A program made the translations under genes and the position numbers. The notes under the pieces are model-generated. The model saw only the letters and a list, made by a program, of their open reading frames with translations, was not told the origin of the DNA and made no database searches. A stretch of DNA of 64,000 bases from Arthrobacter cryoconiti (GTDB taxonomy: Bacteria; Actinomycetota; Actinomycetes; Actinomycetales; Micrococcaceae), in assembly GCF_020905375.1 (NCBI RefSeq), contig NZ_JAJJBU010000017.1, positions 93,095-157,094 on the forward strand, in the 5' to 3' direction. Each line of letters begins with the position of its first letter. Position 1 is the stretch's first letter. This document shows positions 52,078 to 61,824 of this stretch, piece after piece.

Positions 52078-53775
52078 ATGATGGCCAAAGCTGCGGGTCT
52101 CACGGTTCCCGAAGTCGTCAAGACATCCTGGCTACCCTTGATCATCGTTGTGATGACCCAGATCCAAGCATCTTTTGCCGTGAACGCCCTGACGGTTTCC
52201 ATGGCTGGGATCACCCAGGATCTGAACACGGCGGCCACGTCCGTGGGAATCGCCATCACGGCTGGGACATTCTCCATGGCCGCGTTTATTCTCCTGGGCG
52301 CAAAAGTAGGGGCCCGTTTTGGCACACGGAAGGTTTTTCAGATTGCGATCGCCATTCACGCGCTAGCCATGGCTGGCGTGGCGTTCTCACTTAACCCGGC
52401 CATGCTCTTCATTGCCCAAGCGTCCTCTGGCGCCGTCATTGCCCTTGTTGCACCGGCGCTGACCGTTTTCATTGCAACGAACTACCACGGCGAGCAACAG
52501 GGGAAAGCCATCGGGCTGCTGGCCGCGGCCATTCCAGCGGCCGGCGTTCTCGCACTACTCATTGCGGGCACGTTTGCCACGACCATCGGATGGCGGTGGT
52601 CGTTTGTGCTGATGATCGCACTCGGAGCGGTCAATTTTCTCCTTAGCTTCCGGCTGAAGGTGATTCCACCCCAGCGCGACTTGAAGATTGATTGGACGGG
52701 GGCATCCATCGCTGCCGGATCGATCATCCTACTCAGCTTCGGTTTCAGCGGTCTTGCCGGGTGGGGCGTAGTTCGAGCCACGGACCAGGCCCCGTTCAGC
52801 ATCCTGGGGGTTTCCCCCGCACCCATCCTCATCATCTTGGGACTGATCGGCGGGCAAGTGTTCTTCAGCTGGGTCCGCAGGCGCCAGACCGAGAAGAAAC
52901 ACCGCATCTTTGACCTGCGGGTGCTGGCCACCGGTTCCGAACTCGCGGTGGTTGCGTGCATGTCCATCATGCTGTTCGTAGGCACAGCGGCCAACTTCCT
53001 CATCCCGCTCTACATGCAGGTGGTGCAGGGGCTAACCGGCATCGAAACCTCGTTCTCAATCATCCCGTACACAATCTCCATCTTCGTGGCCAGTACGTTC
53101 GTGGCGTTCCTCTACACGCGCTTCCCGCCCCGGACTATCGGGAGGATGGGCTTCGTGGCTGTGGCAGCAGCCCTAACGCTGCTTGCTTTCTCAATCCGCG
53201 GAGAATGGGGCCAGTTTTTTGTGGTTTTGGGCCTAATCCTTCTCGGCCTTGGCCAAGGGGCCATCGTCGCCCTAGTCTTCAACACGCTGCTTTCGGCCGC
53301 CCCGGCCGAGCTGGCCGGCGACGTCGGGGCCTTCCGCGGACTGGTGCACAACCTTTCCGGCAGCGTAGGCATCGCGGTGGCAAGCGCTTTCGCGGTCGGC
53401 ACTCTTTCCTCAATGCTGCTGGCCGGTGGACAGGATCACCCTGACGTTTCGGCCGACTTGATCAATAACATCAACTTCAACCAAGCAAACTTCCTGACCA
53501 ACGACCAGTTGAAGGACGTCTTGGCCGACCGCGCCCAAGGGGCTGAACTGGACGCCGCAGTTGCCATCAACGAGGACGCCCGGCTGCGAGCCCTGCAGAT
53601 TTCCATGCTGGGCCTAGCCGCCCTGTCGTTGCTGGCCATCGTTCCGGCCGGGAGGATGCCCGGCAAACGGGCAGGAGATCTCCCGGATCAACTGGAGCCA
53701 GACGATCCCGACACCATCAACGACACTATCGACGAGCTGGCCGATTCCGGCCGCCACTCCCCCGAAAGCAAGTGA
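52078..53775 (+). CDS. MFS transporter, DHA2 (14-span) drug-efflux type
   Basis: 565 aa with about 14 spans. The first begins at residue 17 (LPLIIVVMTQIQASFAVNALTVSMAGI, read in parts). The motif A region GAKVGARFGTRKVF follows span 2, and motif C-like GWRWSFVLMIALGAVNF is in span 5. A large C-terminal extension (DLINNINFNQANFL onward) lies before the last span, as in EmrB/QacA-like exporters. It probably exports toxic compounds by proton antiport. It ends 9 bases before pepA. Confidence 0.88.
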   Translation: MMAKAAGLTVPEVVKTSWLPLIIVVMTQIQASFAVNALTVSMAGITQDLNTAATSVGIAITAGTFSMAAFILLGAKVGARFGTRKVFQIAIAIHALAMAGVAFSLNPAMLFIAQASSGAVIALVAPALTVFIATNYHGEQQGKAIGLLAAAIPAAGVLALLIAGTFATTIGWRWSFVLMIALGAVNFLLSFRLKVIPPQRDLKIDWTGASIAAGSIILLSFGFSGLAGWGVVRATDQAPFSILGVSPAPILIILGLIGGQVFFSWVRRRQTEKKHRIFDLRVLATGSELAVVACMSIMLFVGTAANFLIPLYMQVVQGLTGIETSFSIIPYTISIFVASTFVAFLYTRFPPRTIGRMGFVAVAAALTLLAFSIRGEWGQFFVVLGLILLGLGQGAIVALVFNTLLSAAPAELAGDVGAFRGLVHNLSGSVGIAVASAFAVGTLSSMLLAGGQDHPDVSADLINNINFNQANFLTNDQLKDVLADRAQGAELDAAVAINEDARLRALQISMLGLAALSLLAIVPAGRMPGKRAGDLPDQLEPDDPDTINDTIDELADSGRHSPESK

Positions 53776-53784
53776 GGAATCGCA

Positions 53785-55290
53785 ATGACTCGCAGCCCCA
53801 ACAAATTGATCCCAGCCACGTTCACAGCAGTGCCGTCCGTGGCCACCACGGCCGAGATCGCCGTCGTGGCGAACCTTGGTGAGTTAGACGCCGTGGGCGT
53901 ATTAATCGGCACTGAGGGCGATGTGCCCACGGAGCTGGGACTGGACCGGGATGCCCTTACCCGGGCGGGCTTCACCGGAGCAGCTGGCGCCACGCTGTGC
54001 CTACCTCAGGGTTCCGGGCCTTTGCTCGTGGCCGTTGGTACGGGCACCGGGCAAGGCCCGGAGGCGCTACGTGACGCAGCGTCCGCCTTCACTCGCGCAA
54101 CGGCTCGCTTCGCCCGGATCGGACTCCGGGTGCCCACCCTCGGCGCAATCGAAGTCAAGGCGGCCGCCCAGGCGCTCACGGAGGGTGTAATCCTTGCCCG
54201 CTACCGGTTTACCGTTCTTCAGGCAAAAGCCAAGGACGTTCCGCTGCAACGGGTGGAATTCAGGCTCGACGGTGCCACGACCGGCGATGCGGAGGCCGGT
54301 ATCCAGATCGGCATCGTGATGGCCCGGGCGGGCACCATCGCCCGGGACCTGTGCAACACCCCGGCCGGGCACTTGACGGCCACCGACATGGCAGAGGTCG
54401 CCATTGAACTTGGTGGCCATTTCGGCTTCAATGTCGAGGTGTTCAACAAAGAGCAAATCATTGAGATGGGGTGCGGCGGGCTGCTCGGTGTGAACGCAGG
54501 CAGCACCGAAGAGCCGCGCATTGTGAAGCTGCGTTACGCACCGGCAGGTGAAGAGACGGGCCACTTGGGCTTGGTTGGCAAGGGCATCATGTACGACTCC
54601 GGCGGTATCTCACTCAAACCCTCCGACCCGATGCACCTGCTGATGAAGATGGACATGGGAGGGGCGGCGTCCGTGCTAGCCGCGTTCACGGCGTTTCGTG
54701 CCTTGGAGGTCAACTCTGCCGTCAGCGGATGGCTCATGTGCACCGACAACATGCCCTCTGGCTCGGCCTACAAGCTCGGTGACGTGCTGACCACACGCAG
54801 CGGCAAGACTATTGAAGTCAAGAACACCGATGCCGAGGGACGCCTCGTTATGTGCGATGCCATGACATTGGCGAATGAGGATAATGTCGATGCCATCATC
54901 GACATTGCCACGCTAACCGGGGCAGCGCTTATGGCCTTGGGAGAACTGACGGCCCCCGTGTTCGGCAACGACCAGGCGATCGTGGATCGGGTCACCGCGG
55001 CGGCGGCCACGTGCGACGAGCAGGTATGGCAACTGCCGCTCGAAAAAAAATACAGGGCCCAGCTGGATTCGGACATCGCAGACATATCCAACCTTGGCGG
55101 GAAGTACGCTGGCGCCACAACGGCGGCACTGTTTCTGGCCGATTTTGTCGGTGATACGCCGTGGGCGCACCTGGACATCGCCGGGACAATGCAATCGGAC
55201 TCCGATGATGGCTGGCGGTCCAAGGGGGCAACAGGTTTCGGCGCCCGAACCCTTATAGAGGTTGCTCGGCATTTCCGCATCACCCGATAG
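53785..55290 (+). CDS. pepA: Leucyl aminopeptidase, M17 family
   Basis: 501 aa di-zinc aminopeptidase. The catalytic domain carries K266-G-I-M-Y-D271-S-G-G and the signature NTDAEGRL at 347-354, with further ligands in MDMGGAASV. The N-terminal 170 residues form the macro-like domain. It removes N-terminal residues from peptides in the cytosol. GAGGAA precedes the ATG. It is probably co-transcribed with the MFS gene. A tandem CCCGATAGCTGAAA repeat covers the stop codon, followed by a bidirectional hairpin. Confidence 0.93.
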   Translation: MTRSPNKLIPATFTAVPSVATTAEIAVVANLGELDAVGVLIGTEGDVPTELGLDRDALTRAGFTGAAGATLCLPQGSGPLLVAVGTGTGQGPEALRDAASAFTRATARFARIGLRVPTLGAIEVKAAAQALTEGVILARYRFTVLQAKAKDVPLQRVEFRLDGATTGDAEAGIQIGIVMARAGTIARDLCNTPAGHLTATDMAEVAIELGGHFGFNVEVFNKEQIIEMGCGGLLGVNAGSTEEPRIVKLRYAPAGEETGHLGLVGKGIMYDSGGISLKPSDPMHLLMKMDMGGAASVLAAFTAFRALEVNSAVSGWLMCTDNMPSGSAYKLGDVLTTRSGKTIEVKNTDAEGRLVMCDAMTLANEDNVDAIIDIATLTGAALMALGELTAPVFGNDQAIVDRVTAAAATCDEQVWQLPLEKKYRAQLDSDIADISNLGGKYAGATTAALFLADFVGDTPWAHLDIAGTMQSDSDDGWRSKGATGFGARTLIEVARHFRITR

Positions 55291-55304
55291 CTGAAACCCG
55301 ATAG

Positions 55305-55348
55305 CTGAAAGTGTCCGGGCCCCTTGGGCGGCGCCCGGACACTTTCAG
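55305..55348. terminator. Bidirectional terminator between pepA and SHOCT gene
   Basis: CTGAAAGTGTCCGGGC and GCCCGGACACTTTCAG are perfect 16-base arms. It serves the converging pepA and 55362 genes. Confidence 0.85.
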
Positions 55349-55361
55349 GGGGTGGACTCGG

Positions 55362-55739
55362 TTACGCCAGGGCTTTGACCTTGAGCTGGGCATATTCTGC
55401 ATCAGTGATGGTGCCTGCGTCCAGAAGACTCTTCGCTGCGGCAATCTGGTCTGCCGGGCTTTGGGTGCCAGCCACCCGCCGGAGGTAGTCCTCGGTTTCC
55501 CGCTGGGCATTGTTCGCTGACATGACGTTACGCTCCGCCATTGCGCCTCCACGCACAATGAGGTAGATCAATGCCGTGATTACCGGCGCCACCAAAAGGA
55601 AAAAAACCCACAGTGCCTTAAACCCGCCAGATAGCGTGCGGTCCCTGAAAATATCCCCGATGATCTGGAACAGCAGAATTAGGTAGGAGAGAAAAAGAAA
55701 GAAAATAATGATAGACCAAATGGTTTCCAAAAAGTTCAT
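55362..55739 (-). CDS. PLDc_N/SHOCT membrane protein
   Basis: 125 aa. Two spans (about 7-28 and 42-63) form a phospholipase-D-nuclease-N-terminal-like hairpin (LLFQIIGDIFRDRTLSGG between them). A C-terminal SHOCT motif reads DQIAAAKSLLDAGTITDAEY then AQLKVKAL. Proteins of this kind are common in actinobacteria; function is unknown. Confidence 0.8.
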   Translation of the reverse strand: MNFLETIWSIIIFFLFLSYLILLFQIIGDIFRDRTLSGGFKALWVFFLLVAPVITALIYLIVRGGAMAERNVMSANNAQRETEDYLRRVAGTQSPADQIAAAKSLLDAGTITDAEYAQLKVKALA

Positions 55740-55936
55740 GCCGAGCCTCTATTCATCTACGAAACAGGGACTATGGGACGCTTGTGCGACCCCACTTTGC
55801 ATTTATATAGTTTTCCTGTTTTGCGAGGAGCCTAACATCTGTCCGTGGCAAATTGAATACACGGAGAGTCACAATTGGGAAAACTGAGATTGTTTGTTCC
55901 ATTGTTGTCCAAGACACCTGACACTATCCTTTGGGC

Positions 55937-57748
55937 ATGACCGAAATCAGCACCATGCTCATAATTTTGGCAGTCACGGTTGCCGTGTTCATCTGGAACA
56001 AGTTTCCAGTGGAGATCGTAGCCATCGGCGTGGCTCTTGTTCTCTACGCGACCGGGATCATCAGCGTTGATGATGCCTTCGCCGGGTTCGGTTCCGGCAC
56101 GGTTGTCCTTATCGCCGCCCTGTTTGTGGTGGCGGAGGCCATCGACGCCGCTGGCATCACCACGTGGATGGGAGGACTTCTCGTCAAATACGCAGGCACC
56201 AGCCGCCCGCGCCTGATAATCCTCATCATGGTCTTTGTTGCTGTTGTCACAGCAGTAATCAGCGTCAACGGTGCCGTTGCGGCACTGCTTCCCATGGTGG
56301 TAGTCCTTGCCGTACGACTCAAGAGGGAGCCGGCGCAATTGCTGATGCCCATGGCCATCGCCGCCCACGCAGGATCGTTGCTGGTACTCACCGGATCCCC
56401 AGTGAACATCCTGATCCTGGAAGCAGCCCTGATGTCAACCGGCCAAGGCATTGGTTTCTTTGAGTTTGCGCTGGTAGGGCTTCCGCTGCTAGCTGGGTCC
56501 ATCGTCATCGCCGTGTATCTGGGGCCATGGCTGCTTCCGCGGAGAAGCCCGGGCAGCCTACCCAAGGACTTGAGTGACCTCCCCGATGTGCTGGGAGGAC
56601 AGTACTGGCCCGAAGAGCACGATGTTGCCAGGTTGTTCGTGCCGACCGGTGCCGTGGCTGTGGGCAAGGCAACGAAGGATGTGCTTCCCAGCGCCTCAGG
56701 CAGCGTCCATCTACTCAGCATTCAGAATGATGCGGGCAAACCTCTGGAGAGTCCCACCGTGGAAGCCGGGACCTATCTGGTGGTGAGAGGGACGGCGCTG
56801 AACATTTCCGATTTCGCCACGGACCAGGGGCTCACTTCGACTTCAGAGGGGCACCCCAACGTCACCTGTGGGTTGGTCTGCAAATCCTTTGGCGTGGTGG
56901 AGGTGCTGGTTACGCCGCGGTCAAACCTTATCGGCACCCTCGCCTACCCTGGCATGATCACCGAAAGCGGCTCCCTAGTGGTGCTGGCCCACCAAAGGGC
57001 TGGAAAATCCCCCACCAACAGGGAAAACCCGGTGAAAGCCGGCGACACATTGCTACTGCAGGGCACATGGCGGGCCCTGGACCAGCACACACACGACCAC
57101 AACGTGCTGCTAGTGGACTCCCCCGACGCCATCCGGCGCCAAACCGTGCCGCTGGGGCCCGGCACTGTTCCCGCCCTGACCATCCTCGCAGCCATGGTCG
57201 TTCTATTAACGACCAACCTGGTGCCAGCACCAGTGGCCGCACTGCTTGCCGCCATGGCAATGGTGCTAACGCGCGTGGTGGGCATCACCCATGCCCACCG
57301 ATCAATGTCTTGGACCACGCTGGTCCTGGTGGCCGGAATGATCCCACTTTCCGGTGCCATCACGAAGACCGGAACGGCGGACATGCTGGCCAACGGCATC
57401 GTCCACCTCACCGGCGGGGGCAGCCCGTACCTACTGCTCGCCGGCATTTTCGTGGTCACGGCCGTGTTGGGCCAACTAATCAGCAACACCGCCACGGCAC
57501 TGATCATCATCCCCATTGCACTGTCTGTGGCCGCGGAGGCGGGAATTTCCCCCCTGACGGTACTAATGTGCGTGAGCGTCGCGTCGGCGGCGGCACTGTT
57601 GACGCCCATTGCCACCCCGGCGAACATGATGATCATGCACCCGGCCGGTTACAAGTTCGGAGACTACTGGAAATTTGGGATAGTCGTCATGGCGCTCTAC
57701 CTGATCGTGGCTGTCTTCCTCGTCCCTGTATTCTGGCCCCTGAACTGA
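55937..57748 (+). CDS. SLC13/DASS family permease with RCK-like insert
   Basis: 603 aa. It has about ten spans flanking a soluble middle of roughly 200 residues (about 205-405) with TrkA-C/RCK-like features (GKATKDVLPSASGSVHLLSIQ, then ESPTVEAGTYLVVRG). The DASS-type motifs are SVNGAVAALLPMVV, TGSPVNILI and SNTATALIIIPIAL. It probably imports dicarboxylates or sulfate with cation coupling; the substrate cannot be fixed. The start MTEISTML was chosen over a TTG two codons earlier. Confidence 0.88.
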   Translation: MTEISTMLIILAVTVAVFIWNKFPVEIVAIGVALVLYATGIISVDDAFAGFGSGTVVLIAALFVVAEAIDAAGITTWMGGLLVKYAGTSRPRLIILIMVFVAVVTAVISVNGAVAALLPMVVVLAVRLKREPAQLLMPMAIAAHAGSLLVLTGSPVNILILEAALMSTGQGIGFFEFALVGLPLLAGSIVIAVYLGPWLLPRRSPGSLPKDLSDLPDVLGGQYWPEEHDVARLFVPTGAVAVGKATKDVLPSASGSVHLLSIQNDAGKPLESPTVEAGTYLVVRGTALNISDFATDQGLTSTSEGHPNVTCGLVCKSFGVVEVLVTPRSNLIGTLAYPGMITESGSLVVLAHQRAGKSPTNRENPVKAGDTLLLQGTWRALDQHTHDHNVLLVDSPDAIRRQTVPLGPGTVPALTILAAMVVLLTTNLVPAPVAALLAAMAMVLTRVVGITHAHRSMSWTTLVLVAGMIPLSGAITKTGTADMLANGIVHLTGGGSPYLLLAGIFVVTAVLGQLISNTATALIIIPIALSVAAEAGISPLTVLMCVSVASAAALLTPIATPANMMIMHPAGYKFGDYWKFGIVVMALYLIVAVFLVPVFWPLN

Positions 57749-58196
57749 ACCTGCTGCCACGGCACTTGCTGTATGGCCATGGCTTTTGCAAGGGTGGCTG
57801 GAAGGAACATTAGGAGTGCCACTAAGGTCATGTACCTGATCGAAGCTGAGTCCGACGTAGCCGAAATCCTTCGTCTTTTCGCTCGCTATGAAGCCGCAGC
57901 TCAAAACCGCCGTGACGGCTGGTTGGCTTGACCACCGAGGTCTTGCCATATCTGACCCCACATGAGGAGCCCCTTGAACGGCGCAAGTTCCAGCTCGCCT
58001 TCCTGGCCAGCGCTGCGCACGCATCGAGGCCGTACACAATTCCGAAACGGCTGCACCTGAACCGGGCCCCCAGCCGGTAGCCGCGCTGGGATAGTGGCTT
58101 CCGTTGAAAGTGATGCCGATGCTGCCCGCCGCAACGATGTGGAGGGCAGCATCCTCGGATACTCTGAGAGCTACATTCCACGCATCAAGGGTTCAT
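57749..58196. other. Gene-poor stretch with possible gene remnant
   Basis: 448 bases. A short plus-strand frame from ATG 57830 reads MYLIEAESDVAEILRLFARY and ends after 33 codons; it may be the start of a decayed gene. The rest shows nothing recognisable. Confidence 0.35.
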
Positions 58197-59900
58197 ATGG
58201 ACATGCATGAAGCGCGCTTCGTCAGATACATCGCCTTCCTGGCGGGCTTGGCGGCAGTGGCACTGGCACTGACTCCGTCGTTGGTGCCGCGGCCCGCGCT
58301 TTTCCAAGGTTTTCTTGCGGGCCTCAGTTTTGGGCTTGCGTATCTGGTGGCTGGCTGGCTGTGCCGGCTCGTGTTCAAAGTCCTGGTACGACGCCGGACA
58401 CCGCAGCTTCCGCGTGTTGCTGCCTTTCTTTCTTGGCTCGTTTTCCCGCGGTGGGGGTGGTGGGTGAGTGGCGCTGGCGTGGCCCTGTATGCATTCCTGC
58501 TGGGAGCACTGGCCCTGCGCTGGCAAAACGATGTACGAACCAAGGTGGAGATGGGTCTCGTGGACGGGGCCGAGGTGACCTCGTTTTTCGTCGCGTCACT
58601 TGTCGCTATAGGCATCGTTTTTGGCCTGCGCTGGTGTCTGAGGAGAGTTGCGGCGTTGGGTCGGGGCTGGACTCGACGTGTCACGCAAGCGCCCGCGTAT
58701 GTCGCCGCGGGCGGGCTGCTGACGGGGACTTTAGCCGGCGCGCTGGTGCTGGCAGTGTTGGTGAATGTGGCGTTGATTGGCACTGACAGAGTGTATGCGG
58801 CACGCAATGAAAGCACTCCGCAAGGAATTGTTGAGCCTGCCTCCACTTACCGTTCTGCAGGTCCGGGTTCCGCTGTGGATTGGGGCAAACTTGGCATGCA
58901 GGGCCGGGCCTTTGTGGGCGGCGGTCCCACTGCTCATCAGATCTCGGAGGTGACGCAACAGCCTGCCAAGGAGCCGGTACGGGTCTATGTCGGAGAGGCC
59001 CAGACCGAATCCATGGAGGCACGCGCAGCACTGGCTGTGACAGAGCTCAAACGAACTGGCGGTTTCGAAAGAGGAACGTTGCTGATCGCGACGCCTACTG
59101 GTTCCGGGTGGCTGGAACGTCAAGCTGTGGAGTCTCTGGAATACCTGTACGGCGGCGACACCGCCATTGTGTCGATGCAGTATTCCTACCAGCCAAGCTG
59201 GGTGTCGTTCCTGTTCCACCAGCAGCTTCCGCGCGAATCTTCCATGGCCCTGTATCAAGCGGTCAAGAGGGAATGGCTGGCCATGCCGAGCAAGAAGCGG
59301 CCAGCGCTGCTGGTGTATGGGCTGAGTCTGGGCGCGTCCGGCATGCAGTCAGTCTTCGCCGACACCCAAAACATGATTAGCGGGGTGGATGGTGCAGTCT
59401 TTTCCGGGCCGCCCAACAACTCGATGCCCTGGGGTACTCTGCTGCGACACCGCGATGAAGGATCCACGCCGTGGCAGCCGGTGTATGAAGCGGGTCTCAA
59501 CGTTCGCTGGCTTTCCAATGATGGGGACTTTGACACTCTGACCGGCCCGTGGGTGCCCGCCCGGATTGCTTACCTGCAGCATGGCACTGATGCGGTTACG
59601 TGGTTGACGCCGCGGCTGATCTGGCAAAAACCTGACTGGCTCGCCGGAAGTGCCTCCGCCGGTGGGAGGGCCCCGGACGTCAGTGACTCCATGGTGTGGA
59701 TTCCACTGATTACATACCTGCAGGCAACTTTTGACATGTTCATGGGGGAAGCCGTTCCCGCCCGGCACGGCCACAACTTTGGTGACGTGGCCGTGGAGGC
59801 ATGGAATGGCGTCTGGCCCAGTGGCCTGGACCAAGCTACGGTGGGCAAGATCCATGCGCTCATGGCCGCGATTCCCTACGAGGACTCAGTAGACAACTGA
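58197..59900 (+). CDS. Membrane-anchored alpha/beta hydrolase (Abhydrolase_9 type)
   Basis: 567 aa. Four or five spans at the N-terminus (up to about residue 200: FLAGLAAVALALTPSLVPRP, LVAGWLCRLVFKVL) precede a large extracytoplasmic-like hydrolase domain. The nucleophile elbow is GLSLGASG (LLVYGLSLGASGMQSVF). The MNDAE-like end and HGHNFGDV give the His. This architecture is widespread in actinobacteria. The substrate is unknown, possibly a lipid or ester. The start is uncertain: ATG 58197 and ATG 58203 are both possible. Confidence 0.85.
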   Translation: MDMHEARFVRYIAFLAGLAAVALALTPSLVPRPALFQGFLAGLSFGLAYLVAGWLCRLVFKVLVRRRTPQLPRVAAFLSWLVFPRWGWWVSGAGVALYAFLLGALALRWQNDVRTKVEMGLVDGAEVTSFFVASLVAIGIVFGLRWCLRRVAALGRGWTRRVTQAPAYVAAGGLLTGTLAGALVLAVLVNVALIGTDRVYAARNESTPQGIVEPASTYRSAGPGSAVDWGKLGMQGRAFVGGGPTAHQISEVTQQPAKEPVRVYVGEAQTESMEARAALAVTELKRTGGFERGTLLIATPTGSGWLERQAVESLEYLYGGDTAIVSMQYSYQPSWVSFLFHQQLPRESSMALYQAVKREWLAMPSKKRPALLVYGLSLGASGMQSVFADTQNMISGVDGAVFSGPPNNSMPWGTLLRHRDEGSTPWQPVYEAGLNVRWLSNDGDFDTLTGPWVPARIAYLQHGTDAVTWLTPRLIWQKPDWLAGSASAGGRAPDVSDSMVWIPLITYLQATFDMFMGEAVPARHGHNFGDVAVEAWNGVWPSGLDQATVGKIHALMAAIPYEDSVDN

Positions 59901-60630
59901 GAGGCCGGCGGAAACCGGGCCATTGCAGTACTTTCTGGGCGTTCGTGCATCCCAAGCGGTGACCACCGAACTCAGCCATGCGCCGTCGTCCGCCCGGTGG
60001 TCAGCAACCACTAACGGGACAGCGGCGGGCACGATCAAGAGCTTAACTAGTAATCCAGTGGTGACGGTTAACACCCGGTATAGGTTCCGCTCCCGGACAC
60101 CGAATCCATTGGTCCCCAATGTAATCAATAGGTAGTTTCGACGAACACGCATATCGCACTACGGCCAATTCCGACTTTCACCGTCCGGGACTCTCGATCG
60201 CAGGAGGATCCGCCCACGCTGACTCCAATTCGCTGCCGTAAAATGGTCATTATGGATTGCACCCTCTACGCTATTGGGCATCACACAAGTGAAACAATCA
60301 GCAACGACTTTGAATCCGTTCCCGAACAGCGCCACTGGCTCACAAAGAAGAATTCCCCCTTTACTCCCCCTTTTCAAACAAAAATATTGTGGCGTCACCA
60401 CTCCCTTTTCAGCGGTGATCGCTCTCCATTGTGCATTCCAGTGCAGCTCCGATCTGGCTACCTGAAAGTGTCAAAATCCCTAGGCGCACCAAGGGACGAA
60501 ATGACCTGCTTTACCGGGACATATCCCCGTTTTTCTGGAATGGCTGAAGGCGAAATGGCAACGTGAGCTTCACCAATGCGCTGCGTGCGATGCCTGGCAC
60601 TGAAACTCGGTTTTGTGGGACAGTGAGGTC
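59901..60630. other. 730-base stretch without supported genes
   Basis: No frame has recognisable protein on either strand. It contains a copy of the dispersed C/T-rich repeat at 60354-60385. Confidence 0.4.
60354..60385. repeat. Dispersed repeat, third copy
   Basis: TCCCCCTTTACTCCCCC followed by TTTTCAAACAAAAA. It matches 37711-37743 closely over about 30 bases, and 29957-29975 over its first part. Confidence 0.6.
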
Positions 60631-61713
60631 ATGGCCCCAGCTTCGCACTCTCCACAAAACACCCCCGAGGAACAGGGCCGCGGTGCTCTTCGGCAACCGT
60701 CTGAACCGGCGGCACCGACGCTGCTCGGCTTGGTTATGCATGTAGCCGACGCGGCCCATGGACTGCGAACACGGCTGGCCAACGCCACCGGTTTTGTCCC
60801 TACCATCATCGCCTACCCCGGATATGGCAGCACCTCGTGGGTGCGCGTGCTCGCACGGGTGGTGCTGATATCCAAGCCCACCGCCGCAACCGGAAAAGTG
60901 CGCGGCTGGAGGGCCTTCACCAGCGTCCCCGTCCCGAACAGCGAGGTGGAGGTGGAGATCGACGGCGTTGTCCATACGGTTCGCGCCGACTCAGGTGGTC
61001 TCGTAGACGTGGTTGTGAACGCTTCCTTGGAGCCAGGCTGGCACACCGTCTCCCTTCGCAGCGAGGGAACAGTTCCCGCGGAGGCAAGCATCTTCATCGT
61101 CGCACCGGACACCACCTTCGGCATCGTCTCCGACATCGACGACACCGTCATGGTCACCGCCTTGCCCAGGCCATTCCTGGCATTGTGGAACACCCTTGTC
61201 CTTAGCGAACGGGCACGGACGCCCACTCCGGGCATGGCCGTCCTGCTCGACAGGCTGATCGACGAACACCCCGCAGCGCCCGTTCTCTACCTCTCCACAG
61301 GACCGTGGAATGTAGCACCAGCACTGGCGCGGTTTCTGGAACGGAATCTGTACCCGAAAGGCGTATTGCTACTCACCGACTGGGGACCCACCCGCCAGCG
61401 CTGGTTCCGCAGCGGCCAAGAGCATAAATCTAACAATCTGCGCCGATTGGCACAGGAATTCCCTGATATCCAGTGGCTCCTCGTGGGCGACGACGGCCAG
61501 CACGATCCGGAGATCTACGCCGACTTCGCCCGCGCGCATGCCCCACAGACAGCAGCAATCGCCATCCGAGAACTCTCCACGGGAGAAGCTTTGCTAGCTG
61601 GCCGCCGCGCCCATGAGGATGGCCCGGCTTCCAGGCACGGCGGCGCAATCTGGGCCTCCGCACCGGACGGTGCCGGGCTCGCGAAGCAGCTCAAAGATCA
61701 CGGCTTTCTCTAA
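60631..61713 (+). CDS. APP1-like phosphatase domain protein (DUF2183)
   Basis: 360 aa. The C-terminal half has the HAD-like core of the phosphatidate phosphatase APP1 family: SDIDDTVMVT (DxDxT-like, Asp near 172), YLSTGPWNVAPALARFL (motif II) and LLVGDDGQHDPEIY (motif III). The N-terminal half is beta-rich (VRGWRAFTSVPVPNSEVEVEI). It probably dephosphorylates a lipid or polyprenyl phosphate. A PAP2 phosphatase gene follows on the same strand, which suggests a shared lipid role. Confidence 0.88.
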   Translation: MAPASHSPQNTPEEQGRGALRQPSEPAAPTLLGLVMHVADAAHGLRTRLANATGFVPTIIAYPGYGSTSWVRVLARVVLISKPTAATGKVRGWRAFTSVPVPNSEVEVEIDGVVHTVRADSGGLVDVVVNASLEPGWHTVSLRSEGTVPAEASIFIVAPDTTFGIVSDIDDTVMVTALPRPFLALWNTLVLSERARTPTPGMAVLLDRLIDEHPAAPVLYLSTGPWNVAPALARFLERNLYPKGVLLLTDWGPTRQRWFRSGQEHKSNNLRRLAQEFPDIQWLLVGDDGQHDPEIYADFARAHAPQTAAIAIRELSTGEALLAGRRAHEDGPASRHGGAIWASAPDGAGLAKQLKDHGFL

Positions 61714-61824
61714 ATCTGAAGTTCAGCGCTCGCGCATCCGTTGCCCTGTCATACCATTCGACTCCATGCCGTGTGTATTTGGCGTCCGGTGCGATGACTT
61801 GTTCCCACCAGAAACTGGCAGGAT

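Noticed and set aside
55832..56368. 178-codon frame antisense to the SLC13 permease start
   Set aside because: Asp/His/Gly-rich shadow of membrane spans.
59886..60152. 88-codon minus-strand frame
   Set aside because: A few hydrophobic residues, but no start site and a competing frame on the plus strand.
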